Positions 53,915-61,869 of a DNA stretch of 64,000 nucleotides are shown here, piece after piece (positions within the stretch are counted from its first letter, which is position 1; each line of letters starts with the position of its first letter). The notes under the pieces were generated by a model. The model was not told the DNA's origin. It did no database searches and saw only the letters and a list, made by a program, of their open reading frames with translations. The translations under genes and the position numbers were made by a program. The stretch is from UBA7330 sp043554545 (GTDB taxonomy: Bacteria > Bacteroidota > Bacteroidia > Cytophagales > Cyclobacteriaceae): the NCBI GenBank assembly GCA_043554545.1, contig CP121337.1, positions 3,534,001 to 3,598,000 of the forward strand, in the 5' to 3' direction.

Positions 53915-53953
53915 TGTAGTTTTTCTTAAGCATTGGAAATAATTGTTTGGGTA

Positions 53954-55531
53954 TCAGATAGGTGGCATTTGCCAACCTCCTGAACGATCTTCCAGGTATT
54001 GGGCAACCGCTAGTGAAATGTCTTCACGCCATGGATGCGCAACGCACTGAATACCTATTGGTAGATTATCGTGGCTGGTACCACACCTTACTACCGTCGA
54101 AGGCCATCCGGTTGTATTGTAGGGCCCGCAATAACTGGCACCTGGCTTGCGAGATGTCCATTCATTTCCAAGCCCCTGATCTATCTCCTCAGCTGGTGTT
54201 GCTGTAGTTGGACAAAGAATCACATCATATTTTTGGAACCATTGCAACATTTTGGTTCTGTTCTTGTCCTGCAGTGAAAGCAGCTCCGAATACCTATCCG
54301 CCGAGATGGGTTTTGCAGTGTCCAATCTGTTTTGAATAGATTCACTGAGGGTTTTACTACCATGGAAATCACCGGCACGCTTCAAAAAGGCCCAGCCATC
54401 GCCACCTACAAGTTCCCTTCTAATTTCTCCCAACTCTGTAAATATCTCCAGCGGCATATCTTCTGCAACCTGTGCTCCTGCTTCCTCCATCCACTTAGCA
54501 GCCTGGCGGACGGTATTTTGTGTGTCTTCGGCAGTCTCGGCAATGAGGTTTGAAGGATAATAAGCCACCTTAAGGTCTTTAACATTGATAAGTGAAGGGT
54601 CTGGCCATGGCATATGAACCACTGCAGCATCCAAATCATCAGGCCCACTCATGAGCGGTGTCAAAAGCATGAGATCTTCCACTCTTCTGGCCATTGGACC
54701 TGGCTGTTGCCACGAATCAAATACGCCACCATAGTCTACAATGTGACCAGTTCTGGGGCATCGTACGGAAGTTGGTTTGATCCCGGCGATTCCATTGGTA
54801 CTAGAAGGGAGTCGTACGCTGCCTCCCCAATCCGTTCCAATATCGAAAGCAGCTCCGCCAGCAGCAATGATTGAACCGGCACCACCACTACTTCCTGAAG
54901 TACCATGCTTAAGGTTATAAGGATTCTTACTTAGGCCATAAATAATATTACCTGTGGTACGTACTCCCCGCATGCCACCTCCAGCTAATGTGAACTCAGG
55001 TGTATTGGTCTTTCCAAGTAAAATCGCTCCATTGGCACGCATGCGTGCCAGCACGGTGGCATCTTTCTTTCCTATATAATCAATCCTACCAAGCGTGCCT
55101 CCAGTACTTATTACCCCTTCAGCTTCCCAGGAATCTTTTAAGGTCATGGGCACTCCATGCAAGGGTCCTTTGATATCCTTCTTCTTCAATGCTTTGTCTG
55201 CCTCTTTTGCTTCCATCAGCGCCCGGTCAAAGCATTGCATGACTACAGCGTTTAAGTGATAATTCACATCTTCAATCCTGTCTATGTAAGCGAGGACCAG
55301 CTCTTCTGATGAAATCTTTTTAGTCCTGATCATCTCAGCCAATTTGGTGGTTGACATAAAAATGAGATCATCCGTCTTGTCTTTAGAAATCATATAAGAT
55401 GATTTCTTTTCAAAACTTTTCGCTGAAAGTTGATGGGTTGAGACGGCCATCAGCGCCCCGGCAGCACCAACTTTATTTAAAAATTTTCTTCTTGATGGTG
55501 TAGCAGGAATATTGGTATTATTTATTTTCAT
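53954..55531 (-). CDS. Amidase-signature enzyme, Tat-exported (type A, copy 1)
   Basis: 525 residues. Tat signal RRKFLN at about 14-19. Triad complete: Lys132 in TLKDS, Ser214 in GSSGG and Ser238 in GGSVRLP. It shares with the amidase at 57126 the segments YIDRIEDVNY, VRxPRTGHIVDYGG and FDSWQQPGP, marking a sister pair (type A). It hydrolyses amide or peptide bonds, presumably in the periplasm. It is one of four tandem Tat amidases spaced by 20-60 bases in a single operon behind SusC/SusD. Substrate cannot be read from the sequence. Its start agrees with the Tat signal. Confidence 0.93.
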   Translation of the reverse strand: MKINNTNIPATPSRRKFLNKVGAAGALMAVSTHQLSAKSFEKKSSYMISKDKTDDLIFMSTTKLAEMIRTKKISSEELVLAYIDRIEDVNYHLNAVVMQCFDRALMEAKEADKALKKKDIKGPLHGVPMTLKDSWEAEGVISTGGTLGRIDYIGKKDATVLARMRANGAILLGKTNTPEFTLAGGGMRGVRTTGNIIYGLSKNPYNLKHGTSGSSGGAGSIIAAGGAAFDIGTDWGGSVRLPSSTNGIAGIKPTSVRCPRTGHIVDYGGVFDSWQQPGPMARRVEDLMLLTPLMSGPDDLDAAVVHMPWPDPSLINVKDLKVAYYPSNLIAETAEDTQNTVRQAAKWMEEAGAQVAEDMPLEIFTELGEIRRELVGGDGWAFLKRAGDFHGSKTLSESIQNRLDTAKPISADRYSELLSLQDKNRTKMLQWFQKYDVILCPTTATPAEEIDQGLGNEWTSRKPGASYCGPYNTTGWPSTVVRCGTSHDNLPIGIQCVAHPWREDISLAVAQYLEDRSGGWQMPPI

Positions 55532-55585
55532 ATTGTGATATTTTGATCATTCTGAAATTGAAACACAGATTAAGATGTTGCAGGA

Positions 55586-57100
55586 TTACACAGCATCAGG
55601 CTTTGAATATCCTCCGGACATTTTTTCAATAGCGGCCGCTACTGCCAGGACTTTGTCTTCTGTCCAGGGCTTACCTACTATTTGAATACCAAGAGGTAAT
55701 CCATCATCAGATGTTCCTGCTCTGACCACTGCAGCCGGCCAGCCGGTTGCATTGTATTCTGATGTGTACCAATGACCGTCAGGCCTTTCGGCATCTAATT
55801 TCATTGCGGCAGTTGCAGTCACCGGACACAAGAGAATGTCGTAATCTGCCATGAAATGTAACATCTGACTCTTGAGCGAGTCGAGCTCCTCAACGAGCTT
55901 ACCATATTCCATGGCAGAAAGAACTTCTCCTGAAACATTCAGATTTGGAGAAGTGACTTTTGTTCCATTCTGATTGATCAATCGCTTCAAATGTGCTTTT
56001 CCATCAGCACTGTTTAGCTCTCTTCGTTTTTGCACGAGCTCATTGAGTACGGGAGGCCTTGCGGCCGTTACACTTGCAACCTGCGGAGTAATTTTATTGG
56101 CAGAATCTATCACCATCTTCTTGATCTCCGGTATAGGCTCTGCCACGTCATTTGTTGTGTAGTAGGCTACTCTTAAATCAGCTAAATTCACATCAGCCGG
56201 ATCCTTCAAAGGAACCGGACTGATACTGGCATCTAATTGATCAGGACCAGAAATGATACTTAACAGGAGGTACAAGTCTTCCACTCTTCGGGCTATCGGA
56301 CCTGGTTGTTGATAACTACCGAACCTGTCGCCATAGTCAGGAAGATGACCTGTTTGAGGTACTCTTCCACTGGTCGGTTTAATTCCCGCGAGGCCACAGA
56401 CATGAGAAGGGGCTCTTACGCTTCCACCTGAGTCTGTCCCGATATCAAAAAAAGAACCTCCTGATGCGATAATTGCTGCAGCTCCCCCGCTACTTCCAGA
56501 AGGATGCCTAGTTAAATCATAAGGGTTCAAAGTCTGTCCATAGATCAGATTGGTAGTCAGGTAGGACATGGTGAATTCGGGCGTATTGGTTTTGCCAAGT
56601 AGAATAGCACCCGCATCCCTTAGCCTGGCAACTACCGTAGCGTCTTTACCAGGCATATAGTTTTTCCTGCCCAGGGTGCCAGCAGTAGAAATAATCCCTG
56701 CGGTCTCAAATGAATCTTTTATCGTCATCGGCACCCCATGTAAAGGCCCCACTTCCTTGCCTGCAGCAATCGCACGATCCGCTGCTTTAGCCTCCATTAG
56801 AGCCCTTTCTCTCGCAAGCTGTACCACGGCGTTGATCTTTGGGTTTACAGCCTCAATCCTGTCGAGACATAAAGTAACTACCTCAACACTGGTGACCTCT
56901 CTCTCCCTGATCATCTGAGCCACTTTCGTTGCAGACATGTAAAGCAGATCTTCTGTAGCATCCGTAGACGTGAAAAGCTTTTTAGGCGGGACCACCCCTT
57001 TAGGTAATTCCCCGGCAAGTGCAGGCATTAAAGTCCCAAATGAGGCCCTACTTAATGTGGAAATAAAATTCCTTCTGTTATTCTTTGTATGATTTTTCAT
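55586..57100 (-). CDS. Amidase-signature enzyme, Tat-exported (type B, copy 1)
   Basis: 504 residues. Tat signal RRNFIS at residues 9-14. Triad Lys128 (TIKDS), Ser203 (GSSGG) and Ser227 (GGSVRAP). It groups with the amidase at 58740 by shared segments (AVNPxINAVV, GRK, PGKDATVVARLR, TNLIYG) and by the shorter TNLIYG loop, so I call it type B. It would cleave a different amide bond from the type A enzymes, or the same bond in another context. It is the shortest of the four, and the last 20 residues (MSGGYSKPDAV) differ from the others. The operon continues on both sides within 60 bases. Confidence 0.93.
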   Translation of the reverse strand: MKNHTKNNRRNFISTLSRASFGTLMPALAGELPKGVVPPKKLFTSTDATEDLLYMSATKVAQMIREREVTSVEVVTLCLDRIEAVNPKINAVVQLARERALMEAKAADRAIAAGKEVGPLHGVPMTIKDSFETAGIISTAGTLGRKNYMPGKDATVVARLRDAGAILLGKTNTPEFTMSYLTTNLIYGQTLNPYDLTRHPSGSSGGAAAIIASGGSFFDIGTDSGGSVRAPSHVCGLAGIKPTSGRVPQTGHLPDYGDRFGSYQQPGPIARRVEDLYLLLSIISGPDQLDASISPVPLKDPADVNLADLRVAYYTTNDVAEPIPEIKKMVIDSANKITPQVASVTAARPPVLNELVQKRRELNSADGKAHLKRLINQNGTKVTSPNLNVSGEVLSAMEYGKLVEELDSLKSQMLHFMADYDILLCPVTATAAMKLDAERPDGHWYTSEYNATGWPAAVVRAGTSDDGLPLGIQIVGKPWTEDKVLAVAAAIEKMSGGYSKPDAV

Positions 57101-57125
57101 GATTTGTCTTTGGTTGAATGATTAA

Positions 57126-58703
57126 CTAGATCAAGGGGGCTTTCCAGCCTCCGGATTTAGACTCCAGGTATTGAGCGACTGCCAGGGCCACATCTTCCTT
57201 CCAGGGATGAGCAGCAATCTGAACACCAATGGGTAGCCCATCTTTGCTTGTCCCACACCTCACAACCGCGGCCGGCCACCCACAGGTATTGAAAGGCTTT
57301 GTGTAGCTCTCACCAGGGTTATCCATGTACCTGGATTCTTCATTATACCCGGCATTGATCTCTCCCGCGGGAGAAGAAGATGCCGGACAAATAATGACAT
57401 CATATTGTGAAAACCACTGTAGCATTTTACTTCTGTTTGCGTCCTGAAGCTCCAGAAGACTGGTGTATTCTGACGTAGAGGTAGGCTTTCCTGCTTGCTC
57501 CAATCTCGTCCTTAAGGAGGCACCATATGTTTTTGAGCCAGCCCTCTCAGTTGCCCTTTTTAACCATTGCCACCCATCTCCGATGATTAGCTCCCGTCGT
57601 ATGGTACCCAGCTCGATTAGCAAATCTTTTGGACAGTCCTCTACTACATCGATTGCAACTTCATCCATCCATTTGGCGGCTTTCCTGACCGTGGCAATCG
57701 TTTCTTCACTCGTTTTTGCGACACCATTTTCCGGGAAGAAAGCTACTTTTAGTTTGCTGAGATCCACCTCGTTATAATCAGGCCAGGGCATTGGCACAAC
57801 AGCTGCATCTTTAAAATCAGGACCAGCCATGATTGGCGTGAGGTAATCCAGGTCTTTCACATGCCTAGCCATGGGTCCCGGTTGTTGCCAGGAGTCAAAT
57901 AAGCCACCATAATCAACGATATGACCAGTTCTTGGTAGTCTTACTGATGTCGGTTTTAGTCCGGATATGCCATTGGTACAAGAGGGGCCTCTTACACTTC
58001 CACCCCAGTCTGTTCCCACATCAAAAGGAGAACCTCCAGCAGCTACTATCGCTCCTGCTCCTCCACTACTTCCAGAGGTGGTTCTATCTAAATCATATGG
58101 ATTTTTACTAATCCCATATATGATATTGTTTGTAGAATTAACGCCGAGAACACCCCCAATAAGAGTGAACTCAGGCGTATTAGACTTACCCAACAGAATA
58201 GCACCTTGCTTACGTAATCGTGCTACCACTGTGGCGTCAAGGGTGGGGATAAAATTCATTTTTCCGATTGTGCCTCCGGTGCTGACTACTCCTTTGGTCA
58301 TAAAAGAGTCTTTGATGGTCATAGGAACACCGTGCAACATACCCTCTGAACTTCCTTTAGCAAGTGTAGCATCTGCTTTTTTAGCTTCCTCCAATGCCCG
58401 GTCATAACTTTCCATTACTATGGCGTTCAATTGATAATTGACATCCTCAATCCTGTCAATATATGCTTGCACAACTTCTACTGAAGAAAGGTTTTTATTT
58501 CGCAATGCTTTGACAAGGTCAGTAACAGATGAATAAATGAATTCATCTTTGGCTGTATCTGACACGAATTCCCTGGCCAGAACTCTCTTCCCGTTACCAT
58601 GGGCAAAAACAGGCAGAAATGTAGCTGCAGTCATACCTGCTGTCAAATGACCCAGAAAGTTTCTCCGGCTATTTGCTTTGCTTTTATATGCTTTTTGATT
58701 CAT
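57126..58703 (-). CDS. Amidase-signature enzyme, Tat-exported (type A, copy 2)
   Basis: 525 residues, the same length as its sister at 53954. Tat signal RRNFLG at 13-18. Triad Lys131, Ser212 and Ser236. It shares the type A segments (YIDRIEDVNY, DWGGSVR, VDYGGxFDSWQQPGPMAR) but differs at many surface positions, so the duplication is old. Gaps of 36 bases upstream and 25 bases downstream keep it in the operon. Keeping two A enzymes suggests divergence in side-chain preference or expression rather than a recent amplification. Periplasmic amide hydrolysis is expected. Confidence 0.93.
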   Translation of the reverse strand: MNQKAYKSKANSRRNFLGHLTAGMTAATFLPVFAHGNGKRVLAREFVSDTAKDEFIYSSVTDLVKALRNKNLSSVEVVQAYIDRIEDVNYQLNAIVMESYDRALEEAKKADATLAKGSSEGMLHGVPMTIKDSFMTKGVVSTGGTIGKMNFIPTLDATVVARLRKQGAILLGKSNTPEFTLIGGVLGVNSTNNIIYGISKNPYDLDRTTSGSSGGAGAIVAAGGSPFDVGTDWGGSVRGPSCTNGISGLKPTSVRLPRTGHIVDYGGLFDSWQQPGPMARHVKDLDYLTPIMAGPDFKDAAVVPMPWPDYNEVDLSKLKVAFFPENGVAKTSEETIATVRKAAKWMDEVAIDVVEDCPKDLLIELGTIRRELIIGDGWQWLKRATERAGSKTYGASLRTRLEQAGKPTSTSEYTSLLELQDANRSKMLQWFSQYDVIICPASSSPAGEINAGYNEESRYMDNPGESYTKPFNTCGWPAAVVRCGTSKDGLPIGVQIAAHPWKEDVALAVAQYLESKSGGWKAPLI

Positions 58704-58739
58704 TGTAATTTCAATTTTATGATTCTTTCAAAGGATTAT

Positions 58740-60278
58740 TTAAACCAGGGGTTCTTTCCATCCACCTAATTCCTTTTCCAGAAATTCGGCTACCGCAAGT
58801 ACCTTATGGTCCTGAAATGGTTGACCAACAATTTGAACTCCAATTGGCATCCCTTCTTTGCTGGTGCCTGCACGTACGACTGCTGCCGGCCATCCGGTAA
58901 GATTAAAAATCCCTTTATATCCGTAGGCTTCCGGCTGATATGATCCTGGCTTAAACACCTGTGGATTTGGAGAAGCCCCGTCAAAATCAATCGGGCAAAT
59001 GACAATATCATAGGCCTCAATCCATTGTAAAAGCTTACTTCTGCTTTGATCCAGGTCTTCTACAAGTTTTAAGAAATCTTTGGATGCTATCTGGTCTACA
59101 CTTGCCGAAAGTCGCAACAACGGATGTGTTTGGGTGGTCCCATATTTCTCCACCAGTCTTTGTACCCATGCCCTGCCATCGGCTCCAAACAATTCATACC
59201 TTACTTTTTCAGCTTCACGAATGTCTTCAACAGGTACATCTTTTGTGAGAGAAATACCTGATGTCTTCAAAGCACCAACTGCATCATTAATGGCCGTAAC
59301 TGTCTCAGGAGAGCAGGATTTTGTGCTTCCATGGTCAATAAACCATGCATATTTCAGCTTTTTGACATCTACCTGATCCGGCTCTTCCCATGGTACCGGA
59401 TGTATGGCAGCGTCGATCTTGTCAGGGCCGATGATAATTGGCATGATCAATTTCAGATCTTCAACGTAACGAGCCAAAGGACCTAAAACCTGGTAAGCAT
59501 CAAATAAACCACCGTAGTCTACAATGTGGCCGGTGCGAGGAACCCTTCCGGTCGTTGGTTTAATGCCTGCAATTCCATTGAAATGCGCAGGCCCCCTGAT
59601 ACTTCCTCCGAAGTCCGAACCGATATCAAACGGCGCTCCGCCGGAAGCAACAATAGCCCCGGCTCCACCACTGCTACCGCCTGGTGTATAACCTTCCTTG
59701 TAAGGATTGCTGGTCATCCCATATATAAGGTTGGCTGTTGTCCCTGATAAAGTAAATTCAGGCGTATTGGTCTTTCCCAACAAGATGGCTCCTGCCGCTC
59801 TTAATCTTGCTACAACTGTGGCATCCTTGCCTGGAATGAAATCCTTTCTTCCCAATGTGCCTCCGGTGCTTATTACTCCCTGTGTTTCAAGAGAATCTTT
59901 TATGGTCATGGGTACGCCATGCAGCACACCCATAGATTGCCCCTTCGCTAACATTGCATCCGCCTTTTTTGCCTCTGCCAGTGCACGCTCCCTGCAAGTA
60001 AGCACCACCGCATTTATTTGTGGATTAACTGCATCGATGCGGTCATAAATCACATTAACCACCTCAACTGAGGTAACTTGTTTCTCACGGATCATTTGTG
60101 ATAGCTGAACCGTGGAGGCAAACGTAAGCTCCTCATGTGGCTTACCTGGCTTGTAATACTTTACCTTGGGCTCAGTTAAGATGGAGGGTGACATCAAAGC
60201 CACGCCCCCTCTTGAAATGATCTTCCCTGAAGTTGTTAAAAAACTTCTTCTATTGGTTTTTTTGATTTTGGTTTTCAT
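58740..60278 (-). CDS. Amidase-signature enzyme, Tat-exported (type B, copy 2)
   Basis: 512 residues from ATG at 60278. An upstream start would overlap SusD, and this ATG gives the Tat signal RRSFLT at 10-15. Triad Lys127, Ser202 (here GGSSGG) and Ser226 (GGSIRGP). It pairs with the amidase at 55586 (type B: AVNPxINAVV, GRKxFIPGKDATVVARLR). It is the amidase closest to SusD, whose stop is 14 bases upstream, so the hydrolases are clearly part of the SusCD transcript. Its C-terminal part differs from the other three around the TGW and AYGYKG region. Expected to cleave an imported amide in the periplasm. Confidence 0.93.
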   Translation of the reverse strand: MKTKIKKTNRRSFLTTSGKIISRGGVALMSPSILTEPKVKYYKPGKPHEELTFASTVQLSQMIREKQVTSVEVVNVIYDRIDAVNPQINAVVLTCRERALAEAKKADAMLAKGQSMGVLHGVPMTIKDSLETQGVISTGGTLGRKDFIPGKDATVVARLRAAGAILLGKTNTPEFTLSGTTANLIYGMTSNPYKEGYTPGGSSGGAGAIVASGGAPFDIGSDFGGSIRGPAHFNGIAGIKPTTGRVPRTGHIVDYGGLFDAYQVLGPLARYVEDLKLIMPIIIGPDKIDAAIHPVPWEEPDQVDVKKLKYAWFIDHGSTKSCSPETVTAINDAVGALKTSGISLTKDVPVEDIREAEKVRYELFGADGRAWVQRLVEKYGTTQTHPLLRLSASVDQIASKDFLKLVEDLDQSRSKLLQWIEAYDIVICPIDFDGASPNPQVFKPGSYQPEAYGYKGIFNLTGWPAAVVRAGTSKEGMPIGVQIVGQPFQDHKVLAVAEFLEKELGGWKEPLV

Positions 60279-60292
60279 ATAGCTGCCGTTTT

Positions 60293-61771
60293 TTAGTTTG
60301 CATCCCACCACATCCTGGTCAAAAGATTGTCAGGGCCCTGCCTTGCAACAGCTACATCATAATTTTTCTTGTTTAAGTTGATCTCACTTGGTGGATATCC
60401 TTTACGTCTGGGGATGTCACTTATTACAGCATCCTCAGCAATCTGAAGAACCGGATAACCCAATCGTCTCCATTCTGACCAGGATTGAACGCCTTGCATG
60501 AATAAAGAGATCCATTTTTGCTCTCCTATTGATTTTAATGGGTTTGCAGCATCATACATTACACTTCCCTGAGCCAGATAATCTGAAATTGACGTAGGGT
60601 CAGTAATACCCCATTGCTGAATGGATGCAGTAATTGCATCCTCATAATAAGTAGATGCTGTTCCTGTGATCCACCCTCTCTCAGCAGCTTCTGAAAGGAT
60701 AAACAGAACCTCAGAGTAAGTCATGATCATAAATGGACTCGTGGCACTCAACAGGTTTTCCTCATCTGGCCAGGAAACTGCGAAGTCACTTATACCACTG
60801 CCGGAAGCTATGTCTAATCCAACAGGCATTCCTACAAATCCACCTCCAAGATCATTGTTGAAACTTGGATCTGCATATTCATCCAATCGTGGATCGTTTA
60901 CCGACTTCATCATATCTACCAGTGTGCTTCCAACTCCGTAGTTGGGAACGCTCAATTCGAATCGGTAAAACCATGGATTATTGTTTGGTGCAGACTCTAG
61001 AAATTTATAGGAAGCATTATCCTCATTTGAATCTAATACACCGGCAGCAAATGCATCTGATATTGCAGTACTGGCGACGGCAGGAGCAACTTTTGATAGT
61101 CTAAGTCCTACTCTCATCTTCAGACTATTGGCAAGCTTTTGCCATTTCACCATATCACCAGCGTAAATGATATCACCAGCGATATCACCAACTGTTACAT
61201 CAATCATATCTGATGCTTCAGTCAGCTCCTCCAGTAAATCCATGTAAATAAATTCCTGAGTGTCATATTCAGGTAAGGCATATTCCTGTCCTTTCAAAGC
61301 CTGCGTATAAGGGATATCACCCCATACATCGGTTATGTTATGGTATGCCCAGACCTTCAGAATCTTAGCAACAGCTATCTGATTCATGTTTGGTCCTGAA
61401 AGTGCTGCAGAAGCAATCGTGCTCTCGTCGGTATTCAACCTAATGATTTCTTCGAGATCTCTTAAGCCTCTATTGTAAATTTCAGAGAAATCCTCTTCAA
61501 CAATGGCATAGATATTATCTGTACCACCTCTTAAACCAGCCACCTGCTGGGCATAAGTCATCGGAGCAATTCCAATACCCACCAAATCCTGATGATTTCC
61601 AAATATGCTTCGGACCAATTCCCGCTCAGCCCCGGTAAATAAACTGGAAGTAGGCACTTCAACGGGTTGATTAGGATTTATATTTAAATCCTCAAAACCA
61701 TCTGTACAGGAAGTAAGCAGCACCAATGCGCCTACAATAACATTTATGTAATTTTTCCTTATTAGTTTCAT
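60293..61771 (-). CDS. SusD-like lipoprotein (SusD/RagB family, second system)
   Basis: 492 residues from ATG at 61771, which gives the lipoprotein signal ending LLTSC at Cys22. A more distant upstream start is rejected. It has the short N-terminal NINPNQP segment and the AYHNITDVWGDIPYTQAL and MFLDLL-type helices of the SusD-like_2 subfamily, and ends LLTRMWWDAN. It is the substrate-binding lid for the SusC barrel encoded 98 bases upstream. In this operon it is followed by amidases instead of glycosidases, so its ligand may be a peptide- or amide-containing compound. SusD homologs of this kind are known for peptides and other non-glycan nutrients. Confidence 0.92.
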   Translation of the reverse strand: MKLIRKNYINVIVGALVLLTSCTDGFEDLNINPNQPVEVPTSSLFTGAERELVRSIFGNHQDLVGIGIAPMTYAQQVAGLRGGTDNIYAIVEEDFSEIYNRGLRDLEEIIRLNTDESTIASAALSGPNMNQIAVAKILKVWAYHNITDVWGDIPYTQALKGQEYALPEYDTQEFIYMDLLEELTEASDMIDVTVGDIAGDIIYAGDMVKWQKLANSLKMRVGLRLSKVAPAVASTAISDAFAAGVLDSNEDNASYKFLESAPNNNPWFYRFELSVPNYGVGSTLVDMMKSVNDPRLDEYADPSFNNDLGGGFVGMPVGLDIASGSGISDFAVSWPDEENLLSATSPFMIMTYSEVLFILSEAAERGWITGTASTYYEDAITASIQQWGITDPTSISDYLAQGSVMYDAANPLKSIGEQKWISLFMQGVQSWSEWRRLGYPVLQIAEDAVISDIPRRKGYPPSEINLNKKNYDVAVARQGPDNLLTRMWWDAN

Positions 61772-61869
61772 TTGTTTAATTTTTATGTGGTTATCAATAT
61801 CACAAACCAGTTCTTTGGGATGTGATGAAAACAACTCTCCTTGAGTACAAAAAAGTAATCTTCGGAGAA

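Noticed and set aside
57967..58407. A 146-codon + strand frame inside the third amidase; similar frames appear antisense to the other amidases
   Set aside because: The repeated appearance follows from conserved amidase codons read backwards, not from a real gene.
53954..60278. Repeated similar DNA across the four amidases as a possible mobile or CRISPR-type repeat
   Set aside because: The similarity is at the protein level and follows gene boundaries. There are no terminal inverted repeats, transposase or regular short spacers.
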